64,000 nt of DNA from Diplonema papillatum (GCA_030068145.1 JAPJBO010000888.1:29948-93947), one strand, 5' to 3'; positions 1 to 9,888 are shown, counted from the stretch's first letter. Numbers and translations: made by a program. Notes: generated by a model from the sequence alone, not told the origin.

Positions 1-421
1 GGCATTTGCTGTCGTCAGCTCAGCTCTAAACTTGCTCACAAGTTTCTTTTTGATAAAAGTGAAGTCACGACGGGTTCCGCTTCTCCCGCTGCACACAGCC
101 TGGAAGCGGGCCTCTTTGGCAGGGGGTACATCGGCGCCGGTTTCATCAGGGGCTACCTCTTCTTCCTCGCCTTCCTCGTCGGCTACCTCGCTCCCATCTT
201 CATGCTCCTCCGACTCGGCCTTTTGGATGGCAGCAGCAGCGACCTCCATGTCGTCGAGTGAAGATACGCTGTCGGCCTTCGAACCGTCACTGTTGATGTC
301 GCTGATGTGGTCGCTGTCGTCCTGCTCCAGAACAACCTCCTCTATCTCGGCCTTCACGTTGGCCTGTGCCATCATCTCCTTCTTGAGGGTGTCCACGTGT
401 CGTTGAAGGGGCCTTGCACAG
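1..421 (-). CDS. Partial exon of an acidic protein, runs off left edge
   Basis: The minus strand is open from about 421 to base 1 with no stop, so the gene continues beyond the window. From the first Met (372-375) the product reads as a helical stretch (MMAQANVKAEIEEVV), then a strongly acidic Asp/Glu/Ser region with a run of Glu, then a basic tail containing FIKKKLVSKF. An in-frame TAA lies just upstream, and in minus-strand sense the bases before 421 contain CTAAC followed by a pyrimidine-poor ..CCAG. That is compatible with a branch point and 3' splice site, making this an internal or last exon. Codon use and acidic bias look coding, while the opposite-strand ORF is a Ser-rich shadow. I do not recognise the family. 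Confidence 0.5.
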
Positions 422-584
422 CTGGTTAGTGGTTAGTAAATATAAACCGACCGATTTTCCAGTTCGGTTATAAATTACTTCATAAATAGTTGCGTTTCTT
501 ATTTACTATCCCGCGTATTATTTACTAATAAATAAGTAAATAATATCCGTGTAGGGGGTTTAGTGAAAAAAGTTTGGGTAAAGT

Positions 585-713
585 CCCTTGTATGGACACC
601 TGACTTTGAAAAAGTCCCTTGTATGGACAGCAAACTTTCGAAATTCCCTTGTATGGACACCTGACTTTGAAAAAGTCCCTTGTATGGACACCTGACTTTG
701 GAAAAGTCCCTTG
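585..713 (+). repeat. 31-bp tandem array, left inverted end
   Basis: Five units of a 30-31 bp repeat with the core CCCTTGTATGGAC start at 585, 616, 646, 677 and 708. The last unit is interrupted after CCCTTG, where the nested element begins. The array resumes at 5801 with CCCTTGTATGGAC. Confidence 0.85.
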
Positions 714-1004
714 GGGACGCCGGATTATTACCCGGGCGGGCCAACTGCCCGCCCAAAGGGGGGGGGGGGGGACCCACCCACCCCCAAATCTCCCGAGCCC
801 GTGGGAATTTTTTTTTTTTTTCAGTTTCCAATTTCACCACCTGCCTTCTTGGCTTCCGACACCGCCATACACAGCTGAAATGTACGGGTTTGGTTTGTTC
901 TGGAAAGTCGAAATAAGGGGGGGTTCGGGGGGCTTTGCCCCCCGGCCGAACGGTACGGCTCTATCAGGTCCAAGTTGCACTGGCCCTCCCCAAAAACATC
1001 AACG

Positions 1005-2245
1005 TAATGGCCCAAACTTGGGCCATTACATCAATGTAACGGGCAGAATTTGACGGTGATTTTCCGTCAAATTCTGCCCATTACATCGATGTAACAGTGG
1101 TTTTCGGTCAAATTTGGCCAATTACATTGATGTAACAGTGGTTTTCGGTCAGATTTGGGCCATTACATTGATGTAACAGTGGTTTTCCGTCAAATTCTGC
1201 CCATTACATCGATGTAACAGTGGTTTTCGGTCAGATTTGGGCCATTACATTGATGTAACAGTGGTTTTCCGTCAAATTCTGCCCATTACATCGATGTAAC
1301 AGTGATTTTCCGTCAAATTCTGCCCATTACATCGATGTAACAGTGGTTTTCGGTCAAATTTGGGCCATTACATTGATGTAACAGTGGTTTTCGGTCAAAT
1401 TTGGGCCATTACATTGATGTAACAGTGGTTTTCCGTCAAATTTGGCCCATTACATTGATGTAACAGTGGTTTTCGGTCAGATTTGGGCCATTACATCGAT
1501 GTAACAGTGGTTTTCCGTCAAATTTGGGCCATTACATTGATGTAACAGTGGTTTTCCGTCAAATTCTGCCCATTACATCGATGTAACAGTGGTTTTCGGT
1601 CAAATTTGGCCCATTACATTGATGTAACAGTGGTTTTCGGTCAGATTTGGGCCATTACATTGATGTAACAGTGGTTTTCCGTCAAATTCTGCCCATTACA
1701 TCGATGTAACAGTGGTTTTCCGTCAAATTCTGCCCATTACATCGATGTAACAGTGGTTTTCGGTCAAATTTGGCCCATTACATTGATGTAACAGTGGTTT
1801 TCGGTCAGATTTGGGCCATTACATTGATGTAACAGTGGTTTTCCGTCAAATTCTGCCCATTACATTGATGTAACAGTGGTTTTCCGTCAAATTCTGCCCA
1901 TTACATCGATGTAACAGTGGTTTTCCGTCAAATTCTGCCCATTACATCGATGTAACAGTGGTTTTCGGTCAAATTTGGCCCATTACATTGATGTAACAGT
2001 GGTTTTCGGTCAGATTTGGGCCATTACATTGATGTAACAGTGGTTTTCCGTCAAATTCTGCCCATTACATCGATGTAACAGTGGTTTTCCGTCAAATTCT
2101 GCCCATTACATCGATGTAACAGTGGTTTTCCGTCAGATTTGGGCCATTACATTGATGTTACAGTGGTTTTCCGTCAGATTTGGCCCATTACATTGATGTA
2201 ACAGTGGTTTTCCGTCAGATTTGGGCCATTACATTGATGTAATCT
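1005..2245 (+). repeat. 41-bp palindrome-containing satellite, about 30 copies
   Basis: Units recur every 41 bp (for example GTAACAG at 1091, 1132, 1173, 1214). Each unit carries a 14-bp palindrome, TTACATCGATGTAA or TTACATTGATGTAA, followed by CAGTGGTTTTCCGTCAAAT-like sequence with recurring C/G and A/G variants. Variant types alternate, suggesting higher-order amplification. Confidence 0.95.
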
Positions 2246-2252
2246 GTCTGGC

Positions 2253-4649
2253 ATGCCTTCCGGCCCGAAGAGGCCCGTAAAGCCTGCCCGAAAACTGGAA
2301 CGCGGCTCTCCGGAGCCGCCAAAAGAAAGTGGTGCCTCACGCAAAAAAAAAAAAAGCAGGGAGGGCGGGGCAAGTAAGGGCGTCCTCCAGGTGGACCTGG
2401 AGAACGCATTTAACTCCCTGCAGAGGGAGGCGATCATCCGCAGCGCCAGCCGGCATGCCCCCCAGGTCCTGGCCTACACCCAGGCGGCGTACGGCAAGCA
2501 CTCCATCCTGCAGGTGGGGGACAAGACGCTCGCATCTGAGTGCGGGGTGCAGCAGGGGGACCCGTTGGGGCCCCTGCTCTTCAGCCTGGCGATGCACGAC
2601 GTCGTCTCGCCGCCGCCGCCACCGGCCGAAGCAGCGGCGCCGCCGGCCGGCCCGGCGGACCCACCCGGGCCAGGGGAGGGCGTCGTGCCGCCGCCACCAG
2701 TCGGACCTGCAGGCCCAGCAGGCGCGCCGGTCGCGGCGGACGAAGCGGCGCCCCAGGGACAGCCAGCGCGCGAGCTGGCACCAGTTCAAGGGCCACCGGC
2801 AGTCCCGGCCCAGGCCGGCCCCCCCCCGGGGGCGGCAGAGCCGCAGGGGATAGCGCACGTCGACCCCGGACCAGCCCAGGTCCTGCCGGCCCCGGAAATC
2901 CCGCCGGCGGTCGAGTTGGGGGCCCCAGGAGCCGAGCCCGAGCCGCAGGGCCCGGAGGGACAAGGGCAGCCGGAAGTCGGGGGGCCGGAGGCAGCGCTCG
3001 GCCATTCAGCGTTGAGCCAAGCCGACCTCGATCTCCTGACATTCTACCTTGACGATGGAGTGTCAGGCGGAGACCTCGACGCGATCGCGCGCTGGCTGCA
3101 GGGATACGAGCGGCGGGCAGCGGCCGTCGGACTGCGCCTGAACCGGGGCAAGTGCAGACTGGCGATCGCGGCGGGGGCGGAGATACCCGACGGCCTGCAA
3201 GGCATCGAGACGTGCTCGCTCGACGAGATCGAGCATCTGGGAGTCCCGTGTGGCTCGCCAGAGAAGATCCACGCGTTCGTCGAGCGGGCGGCACAGGGTG
3301 CGGAGAGGAAGCTGAGGATGATAGCGTCCCTGCCCGACGCGCACGTGGCGCTCACGCTAACGAAGTTCTGTGCGGGCTTCGTCGGCGTAGTACATCTCAT
3401 GCGCGCGACGGGGTCCGTCTTCGACTTCGCGGGAGTCGACCGGGCCACCCAGTCCTGTCTCGCGACTATCACCGGGATACAGACCGACGAGGCGGCGTGG
3501 ACACAAGCGTCCCTCCCGGTCAGGATGGGTGGCCTCGGCCTCCACAGCTGCGCAGACGTGACAGGGATTGCGCACATCGCGGCGGCACTAGATGGGGGGA
3601 CGCATCTCCCCGCCCTCGTGTCCGAGGCCCTGGGGCCACGCCTCACGTGGCAGCAGGACGACACCGTCCAAGCGTCCCTCGCGGACCCGCGCCTTGCAAC
3701 GTATGAGTCCGTCCTGGAGAAGATCCAGGACGTCATGCAGGCGCGGACCCAGTACGAGGGGCGAGGACAGAAGGTGTGGTCGTCCGCCTTGGCCACCGAG
3801 AAGCGGAAGAACCTCCTCGACCTGCTAACGGAGGAGCTCGCCCGCTCGAGCCAACTGCAGGGAGCGGCCCTGTCCCAGGCGCAAGACCGGATCCGGGCGA
3901 GGATCCAAAGCAGCTCCGGCAAGCACGCCTCGGCGTGGCTGTACGGCAACCCGGAAGCGGATACCGGGATGTGGTTGTCCTCGGCCGAACTGGCGGTGGC
4001 AGTACGCCTTCGGCTGGGGCTGCCAATTGCGGCCGCGCCAGGGGAGTGCCGCCTCTGCGGGCACGGGGCGACCGACGTCATCGGCTCGCACGCCCAAACG
4101 TGTTTCGGCAGCGGCCGCCGGACGCGCCTGCACAACGCGCTTCGGGACATTGTCGCCGACTTCGCACGTCGAGGGCTGCTGGGCCCCTCGATCGAGCGAG
4201 CCGTGTTCGCGAACACGCGGCGCAAGCGCCCGGACATCAGCTACGTCCGGGACGGCACCACCGTCCTACTTGACGTCGCAGTCACATACCCCCTACAGCT
4301 CTCGCAGCCCCACTACGCGACCAGGGCCGCAGCGGAGCCAGGGGGCGCAGCAGCCGCGTATGCTGTTGCCGTCAAGGAGCGTGTCTACAACAGGATCATC
4401 GCAAATGAGCCGGACCCGCGGGAGTGGCGAGCGGTGCCGCTAGTTGTAGACACGTTCGGGGCCTGGTGCCCAGGAGCAATCACGGAGCTGCGGCACATCG
4501 CCCGCGCGAACGCCCTCCGTGAAGACCGGACCGCTTCGGCCGCCTGCCAGGACCTCTTCCACCGCTTGAGCTTTTCTATAGCCCAAGGGGTGGCGAGGAT
4601 CGTAATTGCATCTGGTGGGGCGCGACCGGACGAAGCGAATCCACCCTGA
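2253..4649 (+). CDS. LINE-type reverse transcriptase with C-terminal endonuclease, N-terminally truncated
   Basis: The 798-residue ORF starts at ATG 2253, inside sequence repeated downstream. After a basic leader it enters RT at motif A (VDLENAFNSL, about residues 47-56). Motif B is QGDPLGPLLFS (about 101-111) and motif C is FYLDD (about 262-266). About 140 Pro/Ala-rich residues separate B from C, far more than usual. The fingers region before motif A is missing. The C-terminal half has a CRLCG...H...C zinc motif (about 599) followed by RPDISY and LLDVAVTYP (about 659-680), matching the restriction-like endonuclease of R2/CRE-type non-LTR elements. The family normally nicks target DNA and primes reverse transcription there. 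This copy is probably non-autonomous, with the leader supplied by the flanking repeat. Confidence 0.8.
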   Translation: MPSGPKRPVKPARKLERGSPEPPKESGASRKKKKSREGGASKGVLQVDLENAFNSLQREAIIRSASRHAPQVLAYTQAAYGKHSILQVGDKTLASECGVQQGDPLGPLLFSLAMHDVVSPPPPPAEAAAPPAGPADPPGPGEGVVPPPPVGPAGPAGAPVAADEAAPQGQPARELAPVQGPPAVPAQAGPPPGAAEPQGIAHVDPGPAQVLPAPEIPPAVELGAPGAEPEPQGPEGQGQPEVGGPEAALGHSALSQADLDLLTFYLDDGVSGGDLDAIARWLQGYERRAAAVGLRLNRGKCRLAIAAGAEIPDGLQGIETCSLDEIEHLGVPCGSPEKIHAFVERAAQGAERKLRMIASLPDAHVALTLTKFCAGFVGVVHLMRATGSVFDFAGVDRATQSCLATITGIQTDEAAWTQASLPVRMGGLGLHSCADVTGIAHIAAALDGGTHLPALVSEALGPRLTWQQDDTVQASLADPRLATYESVLEKIQDVMQARTQYEGRGQKVWSSALATEKRKNLLDLLTEELARSSQLQGAALSQAQDRIRARIQSSSGKHASAWLYGNPEADTGMWLSSAELAVAVRLRLGLPIAAAPGECRLCGHGATDVIGSHAQTCFGSGRRTRLHNALRDIVADFARRGLLGPSIERAVFANTRRKRPDISYVRDGTTVLLDVAVTYPLQLSQPHYATRAAAEPGGAAAAYAVAVKERVYNRIIANEPDPREWRAVPLVVDTFGAWCPGAITELRHIARANALREDRTASAACQDLFHRLSFSIAQGVARIVIASGGARPDEANPP
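2286..2354 (+). repeat. A-tailed short repeat, copy 1 (supplies RT ORF start)
   Basis: About 70 bp beginning GCCCGAAAACTGGAACGCGG and ending in 13 A residues, repeated with few changes at 5138-5208. Both copies end in poly-A, so it may be a retroposed fragment. The RT ORF reads through copy 1. Confidence 0.8.
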
Positions 4650-4862
4650 TGCAGGGGGAAGAGTCACTGCATCGCGGGTTTTTTTACCTGGTCGGACCTG
4701 CACTCAGATGCAGGCCAGCCCAGGTCGCAGTGAGGTGGCGTTCACTGTGTGCTGAAGAAGCATTTCTTTGGACTACCGCTCCGGAAGCAACCGGATACCG
4801 GCAGCCCCGCTGTACCAACAAGGCTAGTACAGTGTCCCGCGCTCCAAAAAAAAGTTTTTTTT

Positions 4863-5052
4863 TAGGGGTACACCTGGCTGAGTCGGTAGGACGAGGGACC
4901 AAATTACCTCTATGAGGTGAACAACGACGGTTCGAATCCCGCCAGAGAGACTTTCCAGGCGTTCGGGGATAAGCTCCCGGAAGCAAGCCCTAGCTTCGAT
5001 TCCTTGGAGGTAGGACCAAACAAACAACGGAGTAAACAGCGGGTACAATGAA
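4863..5052 (+). mobile_element. tRNA-derived SINE, copy A
   Basis: The head has a perfect polymerase III A box (TGGCTGAGTCGG, near 4872) and B box (GGTTCGAATCC, near 4930) at tRNA-like spacing. A body follows containing CCAGGCGTTCGGGGATAAG and GCAAGCCCTAG. The same body follows a different tRNA-like head at 29100-29250, which identifies a family. The T-stem pairs poorly, so it is not a functional tRNA. Confidence 0.7.
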
Positions 5053-5137
5053 CCCCTGTACTACCTGCAGGATTAGGCCGTCTAGCCTCGCCTAGGCTGC
5101 AGTAAAAGTTCCGCCAGACAGAACAGAACAGATTTTT

Positions 5138-5208
5138 GCCCGAAAACTGGAACGCGGCTCTCCGGAGCTGCCAAAAGAATGTGGTGCCTCTTGCAAAAAA
5201 AAAAAAAA
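5138..5208 (+). repeat. A-tailed short repeat, copy 2
   Basis: Downstream counterpart of 2286-2354, also ending in 14 A. The two copies flank the RT unit in direct orientation. Confidence 0.8.
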
Positions 5209-5221
5209 TTTTTGCCAGAGC

Positions 5222-5292
5222 TCCTGTGGTTGATGCAGTAGTACCCTGGGTACCAAGCTCTAACGTCCCGGGTTCGAACCCCGCAAGTAGAC
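5222..5292 (+). mobile_element. tRNA-like SINE head
   Basis: Contains an A-box-like TGGTTGATGCAG and a near-perfect B box GGTTCGAACCC, directly after the poly-A of the preceding repeat. It lacks a foldable acceptor stem and is best read as a SINE head or tRNA pseudogene. Confidence 0.45.
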
Positions 5293-5348
5293 TTTTTTCG
5301 GTTTTCGTGCCCACTTTTGACGAAAAATCCGGATTTTGGTCATTTTAG

Positions 5349-5675
5349 CCGATTTGGCCCACTACATTGATGTAACAGTGGTTTTCCGTCAAATTTGGCC
5401 CATTACATTGATGTAACAGTGGTTTTCCGTCAGATTCTGCCCATTACATCGATGTAACAGTGGTTTTCGGTCAAATTCGGCCCATTACATTGATGTAACA
5501 GTGTTTTTCCGTCAAATTCTGCCCGTTACATCGATGTAACAGTGGTTTTCGGTCAGATTTGGGCCATTACATTGATGTAACAGTGGGTTTCTGTGAAATT
5601 CGGCCCATTACAGTGATGTAACAGTGGTTTTCCGCCAGATTTGGCCCATTACATTGATGTAGCAGTGGGTTTCCG
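5349..5675 (+). repeat. 41-bp palindrome satellite, second array, about 8 copies
   Basis: Same unit and same orientation as the 1005-2245 array, with more substitutions (for example a CGTTACATCG variant and TTACAGTGATG). The two arrays bracket the RT unit inside the nested element. Confidence 0.92.
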
Positions 5676-5889
5676 TCGGAAAATCTTCATACAGTTTTGG
5701 GGAAAAAATATTCCCACCAGAGGGGGGGGGGGGGGACCCACCCACCAAAATTTTGGCGAAAGTAGTGGGCAGTTGGCCCGCCCGGGTAATAATCCGGCGT
5801 CCCTTGTATGGACGAGATATTTTTTTATAGCCCCTTGTATGGACAAACTTTCCAGGTCCCTTATGTGGACACCTGATTTTAGTGAAACC

Positions 5890-6881
5890 TGCTTGCTGCA
5901 CGTCGACCCGTGGAATGATCTGATGTTGGGGTTCACCCATGTACACATTAGTAAAGCTGCGGTGAAATTGGAGCCTTCACATTCTGAGTGGAAAGGGTAT
6001 GAAAAGGCATCAAAGAGCGACATCATGCCGAGAAGAAACCACGTTCCGCTTTATGTGTTCCCGGCAAAGTAAGTTCGGTGTCCTGGGGAGAACCCCTTCC
6101 ACAGCAGCCTCGAGTCCTTTGTCCCTGTCAGAAATGAGGCCAAAGTTGCTGCCAGCGTGTATTCGCTCAGATTTTGAAGGAATCGAGACCATGACTCTGT
6201 ATCTTCCGTGGTTCCCAAAGCGTAGCAAATGGGAATTGTGCCGAGGTTGGCGTCGATGCCAACAGCACTGAAAAGCACCCCCCCCCCCTTTCCATGTGCG
6301 CGGCGTCAATGCTTATCAGTGGGACCACGTGGGCGGTCGCACGGATCGCGGCCCCGAAGGCCAGGAAACAAAATGTAAACCGCCTGCCTTCTTCATCGCG
6401 CTTGGTGTACACCCGACTACGCGAGTCCGGATCTACTGCTCTGATGGCAGCAAAATACGGGTTGCTCTCTGTGAACGCCGGAGCTTCGTCGCTGAAGGTA
6501 ACAGACCGTTAGCACCCGTTCAAAAAAACTGTCGGCCGATGGAAAAAGTGCACCCACCACTGGCAACACAGAAGTTGTGTCCGGTGACACAGGGGCAGTC
6601 CCAACAGCTTCGTCTTCGTCTTCATCTTCGTCTTCGTTGTCTGATGCATTCCCGGAGTCCGTCTCGTTCGTCTCAGACGCCAAAGACCCGGTTTTGCCAA
6701 CCTTTTCGCTCCTCTTCAAGTGTTTACGCAATGCAGCTAACAATACATCTGGCTCACCCTTGAGGGCTTCAACGCCGGCATTCAAATCCTCGCGAAACGC
6801 AAGGCTAAGAACATCACTCTTTTCATCCGCAGAGGCGAATGGGAGGTCCTTCAGAATCAAAAAAACTGTCGCCTCGGTCAT
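5890..6881 (-). pseudogene. Mutator-like (MULE) transposase, frameshifted
   Basis: Read on the minus strand from the Met at 6881, the N-terminal part has an acidic low-complexity region. After a frameshift comes VYTKRDEEGRRFTF, then the DDE core PLISIDAAHM. A second frameshift falls at the poly-G tract near 6281-6290, followed by FSAVGIDANLGTIPICYALG and TEDTESWSRFLQNL. In a third frame come SDRDKGLEAAVEGVLP and CREHIKRN. This order (D in ISIDA, D in SDRDKGL, C..H) is that of the MULE transposase domain. At least three frame changes make it inactive. It lies between inverted 31-bp arrays, the presumed ends of its element. Confidence 0.75.
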
Positions 6882-6954
6882 CTTTGCTATGACTACCCCT
6901 AACACACTGCAAATATTTTGGATTTGCAAAGGGAAAGGGGAGGGGGGCGCACAC

Positions 6955-7095
6955 ACAAAACGTTTGCAATGGAGAGCAGGCTTCCGAACACAATAGTGCA
7001 CAGGGGTATTCGAAGTACGTCGTCCACACAAGTTTGCAATGGAGAGCAGGCTTCCAGACACAATAGTGCACCAGGGTATTCGAAAATACGTCGTC
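6955..7095 (+). repeat. 66-bp tandem duplication
   Basis: Two adjacent copies of a unit containing TTTGCAATGGAGAGCAGGCT and ATAGTGCAC, ending next to the 31-bp array. It lies upstream of the MULE coding region on the minus strand. Confidence 0.85.
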
Positions 7096-7600
7096 CATAC
7101 AAGGATCTTTTCAAAAGTCAGGTGTCCATACAAGGGTCTTTGCAAAAGTATGCCGTCCATACAAGGGACTTTCCAAAAGTCAGGTGACCATACAAGGGAC
7201 CTTTCAAAAGTATGTCGTCCATACAAGGGACTTTCCAAAAGTCAGGTGTCCATACAAGGGACCTTTCAAAAGTATGTCGTCCATACAAGGGACTTTTCGA
7301 AAGTACGGCGTCCGTATAAGGGTAGGTTCTCCAGACAAGGGTATTTTTGAACATCTGCCGTCCATATAAGGGGCCAAAAAAGTCTGTCCATACAAGGTCC
7401 CTTTTGAGAATGTGTGTGTCCATACAAGGGTATTTATTCAGAATCTTCTGTCCATACAAGGGTATTTTGCAAACCTTGTGTCCATACAAGGGTATTTTGC
7501 AAAACTCTGCTGTCCATACAAAGGCCCTTTTAGAAACTAGTGAGCCCATACAAAGGTTTATTCCAAAACTTCGGCTCCGGATAAGGAACTTTGTCCAAAA
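7085..7600 (-). repeat. 31-bp tandem array, right inverted end
   Basis: About 16 units containing TCCATACAAGGG, spaced 31 bp near 7156, 7187 and 7218 and becoming more diverged to the right. Orientation is opposite to the left array at 585-713. Confidence 0.88.
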
Positions 7601-8670
7601 TGTTTAGTACATTGCTAGCAGTGGCTTATATATGGGTCTGGTGCTCGGACCAAGTCCGAGCAACCAAAAAGAAATAAACACAGAATGATGCCCCGGCTGA
7701 GTAGTAGTGCTGCAGCACAGCAGTCACACTAACAGTACACAGCCGGTTACTGCACCTTTGGATCATCGTTGAAGCAACGTACAGCCTCAATTTTGGAACC
7801 TGCGACTGGCCCAATGGCTTGAAAAGTTTCCGCGCCTGCGGCGCTGGCATTTCTGACTTGTGTATTGTTTCATGACGTGTTGCCAAGAAAGCGAAGACCG
7901 CGGCTGTCCGCCCTGCTGTTGCAGATTACTGCCAGGTGTCCTTGCTACAGTACCCGAACACTCGCCTTCTTCGCATGGCTCTTTTGCTTCCCTCTGTGGT
8001 GGACAGTAGTGACAACCACAAAGCGGTGCACCCTGTCGGGTACATAAACGTGCAGTTGTGCCGCAACTGGGATTTTTAGTAACTCCGAGCAACTTACGGA
8101 CAGTTACGGGGGAGTACTTTTTATATAGAAGCCCCTGATTGCTAGTACTAAAAAAGTAAAAAAAATAACGCTAAAAGTGTGCAAATATGTCTACATCCCT
8201 TTCACTACCCGACTCCCAGCCTCAATGGTCAACCGGAAACCCTGAAACACTGAACTTTTAAACCGCAATAAGCGCTAAAAAGTCCGACGCTTCGTTTTGT
8301 CTATCGGGTTGATCGAATTCGCACTTGTTCTACCTCGTTTCTTGTGCAGGCGATCAGTCGCCGAAACTGTTCCGCGTCCTTACCCCACCACCCAGGGAGT
8401 TTGCTTCCAGAAAAAGCGTCTCCGATCCTAAAAAGGACCACCAACGTGCCATCGTGCACACTGCGTACACATCGACTAGCTAGTGTGTGTGAGCGAGTAT
8501 GTCCGGTGTTGCTCAATCGCCGAAAACCCCTCTGCAACCCGCCCGCTGTAGGAAAGTCAGAACTCGTATCAATGGTCTGACGATGTCCACAGCCCAGGCT
8601 CACGCGCAGAGCCGCGTCCGGCCTGCCACGACAATGCCAATCACGATGGCAACCCTTCTCCCTTTCCTAC
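7601..8670. other. Intergenic, no supported gene
   Basis: Short ORFs only. Near 8285-8340 there is a diverged match to the end repeats of the 19035-23326 element (GCTTCGTTTTGT followed by GGTTGATCG and CACTTGT), probably an old relic. A motif GGTCAACCGGAAACCCT (8226) recurs in related form near 32670, 34448 and 40142. Confidence 0.4.
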
Positions 8671-8950
8671 TTGATCATAGGTGTCACGGCAAATTTTGGC
8701 AGCGCCACTGCTTAACACAATTTGCGCAAGACTACCCCTTGTGGTACCTGCACTTCAAGTTCACACTGCTTAACAATTTTTGTGTGTCAGTGCATGCTAA
8801 TCCATGTGGTTCATGTACTTAAAAGAACTCAATGCTTAACAAAATTTGACGTGGGCGGCTTTCAATTTACATCTGAATGACACCTGAACACAAAGCAACA
8901 GTTGTCGACAACAAACAAGTAAAAGAATAGAGCAAAACTACGCACTTCTT
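8671..8950. repeat. Dispersed repeat representing the unoccupied insertion site
   Basis: Matches 18936-19034 on its left side (TGATCATAGGTGTCACGGCA, GACGTGGGCGGCTTT, ACATCTGAATGACACCT) and 23327-23375 on its right side (AGTTGTCGACAAC, AACAAGTAAAAGAATA). The two matched halves are contiguous here but are separated by the 4.3-kb element at 19035-23326. It also has a short internal expansion around CTGCTTAAC. Confidence 0.8.
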
Positions 8951-9199
8951 TTAAAACAGAGGACGGCATTATCCGGGGCATGCGGCCATTGTCAACATAT
9001 CTCGTCAACGTGTGGACCAATGTAGACTCTCTGCATCCGGGTGGCAATGCTGCACGTCCGGGCAAGCTCGTCCGAGGCAGCTTCGAGGTCAGCACTTTAT
9101 ATTATTCGCTGGTCGTCGGCTTCCGTTTCGGAAGACGAGTGTTGGATTTTCCAGCTACTCCGTTTAGGTGATTAACCACCCTCCGCAAAAACTTTAGGG

Positions 9200-9888
9200 C
9201 GAACCAATATGTTCCTGGGAACACACCAGAAATAGCAGACGCATGATGCAGCCTGCCTGCCAACGATTCCAGCTCTTCTGCCGGAAGTCGCCCCCACACA
9301 TTCACTGCCTCGAGTTTGCTCCGGATCTTTGTCGAAGGCCGTACAACTGGAGGGACACGCACTTGTGTGGTCGTTTCCTAACGAAATGAACGAACAGAAA
9401 AGGAGATTCGCTGCGACAAAAAAGTCTTTCCAGACCCCAAACCAAAGGAACCGAGGTACCTACCTACGTCTAAATACTGTTTACACGAATCCTTCTCCGA
9501 CTTTCGTCAGCCTTTCGCCGCCTGTCGACGGAAACGCGCAAGCGGTGGTGGTTTTAGCTCTGATTGATTGTGGTCTTGCGCTAGCTCCCACGTAGTGATT
9601 TTGCTCGACAAAGTTTTGACTAGTAAACTGACTTGTGCCACTGAAATGACTGGCGCACTGGTAAGAATGACTCACAATCCACCTGATCTGGATGTTTGGG
9701 AGTTTCGGGGAGTTCCACGGCACCACCTTACCGGCGAACCTTTTCATGCGTTGTGGGCAGGTCTTTTTGTCCGAGTTTCTCAACACATGAACGTGCAACA
9801 CGTGCTGGTAGTCCGCCTGTGACCTGTTTTTAGAGTTAAAAATTTTTCTTGCACGTAGGGCCATCGCCCTTCTGGCGGGGTTCAACAA
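9200..9888 (-). pseudogene. Relic reverse transcriptase of a DIRS/LTR-like retroelement
   Basis: On the minus strand the clearest part is at 9362-9200. It reads VRVPPVVRPSTKIRSKLEA, then PAEELESLAGRLHHAS, then FLRRVV. This is the connection region after the RT palm found in DIRS-type and Ty3-like elements (thumb 'ELxSLxGxLxHA...FLRRL'). Upstream, across stops and frameshifts, is LRARKIFN, reminiscent of the 'LRSAPKIFN' segment of motif B. No catalytic YxDD can be read. It adjoins the dispersed repeat at 8671-8950, so both may belong to one dead element. Confidence 0.5.

Larger units (their letters stand above)
714..5800. mobile_element. 5.1-kb nested element with 37-bp inverted ends
   Basis: Bases 714-750 and 5767-5803 are exact reverse complements over 37 bp (left end begins GGGACGCCGGATT). 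The hexamer CCCTTG occurs immediately outside both ends (708-713 and 5801-5806), as expected of a 6-bp target duplication in the host array. The last three bases of the right repeat overlap that duplication. Inside, in order: a poly-G tract with ACCCACCCA, a 30-copy 41-bp array, the RT ORF, a SINE-like copy, an 8-copy array, and a second poly-G tract with ACCCACCCA in the same orientation. Inverted ends are not a LINE feature, so this may be a DNA element or composite that captured a LINE-type unit. Confidence 0.6.
545..7600 (-). mobile_element. Mutator-like element with tandem-repeat inverted ends, carrying a nested insertion
   Basis: A decayed Mutator-like transposase (5890-6881, minus) lies between two arrays of the same 31-bp repeat in opposite orientation. 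The left array (585-713, continuing at 5801-5880) contains CCCTTGTATGGAC on the plus strand. The right array (about 7085-7600) contains GTCCATACAAGGG. Units recur at 585, 616, 646, 677 and 708, a spacing of 30-31 bp. The arrays therefore behave as terminal inverted repeats built from a satellite. The left array is split by the 714-5800 element. Exact outer ends are not resolved. Confidence 0.55.

Noticed and set aside
2337..4703. Long ORFs in other frames and on the minus strand across the RT gene
   Set aside because: They are Arg/Pro/Ala-rich shadows of a GC-rich coding region, and only the frame at 2253-4649 carries RT motifs.
585..7600. The 31-bp and 41-bp arrays as CRISPR arrays
   Set aside because: Units are contiguous without unique spacers, are partly palindromic satellites, and lie in eukaryotic transposable elements.
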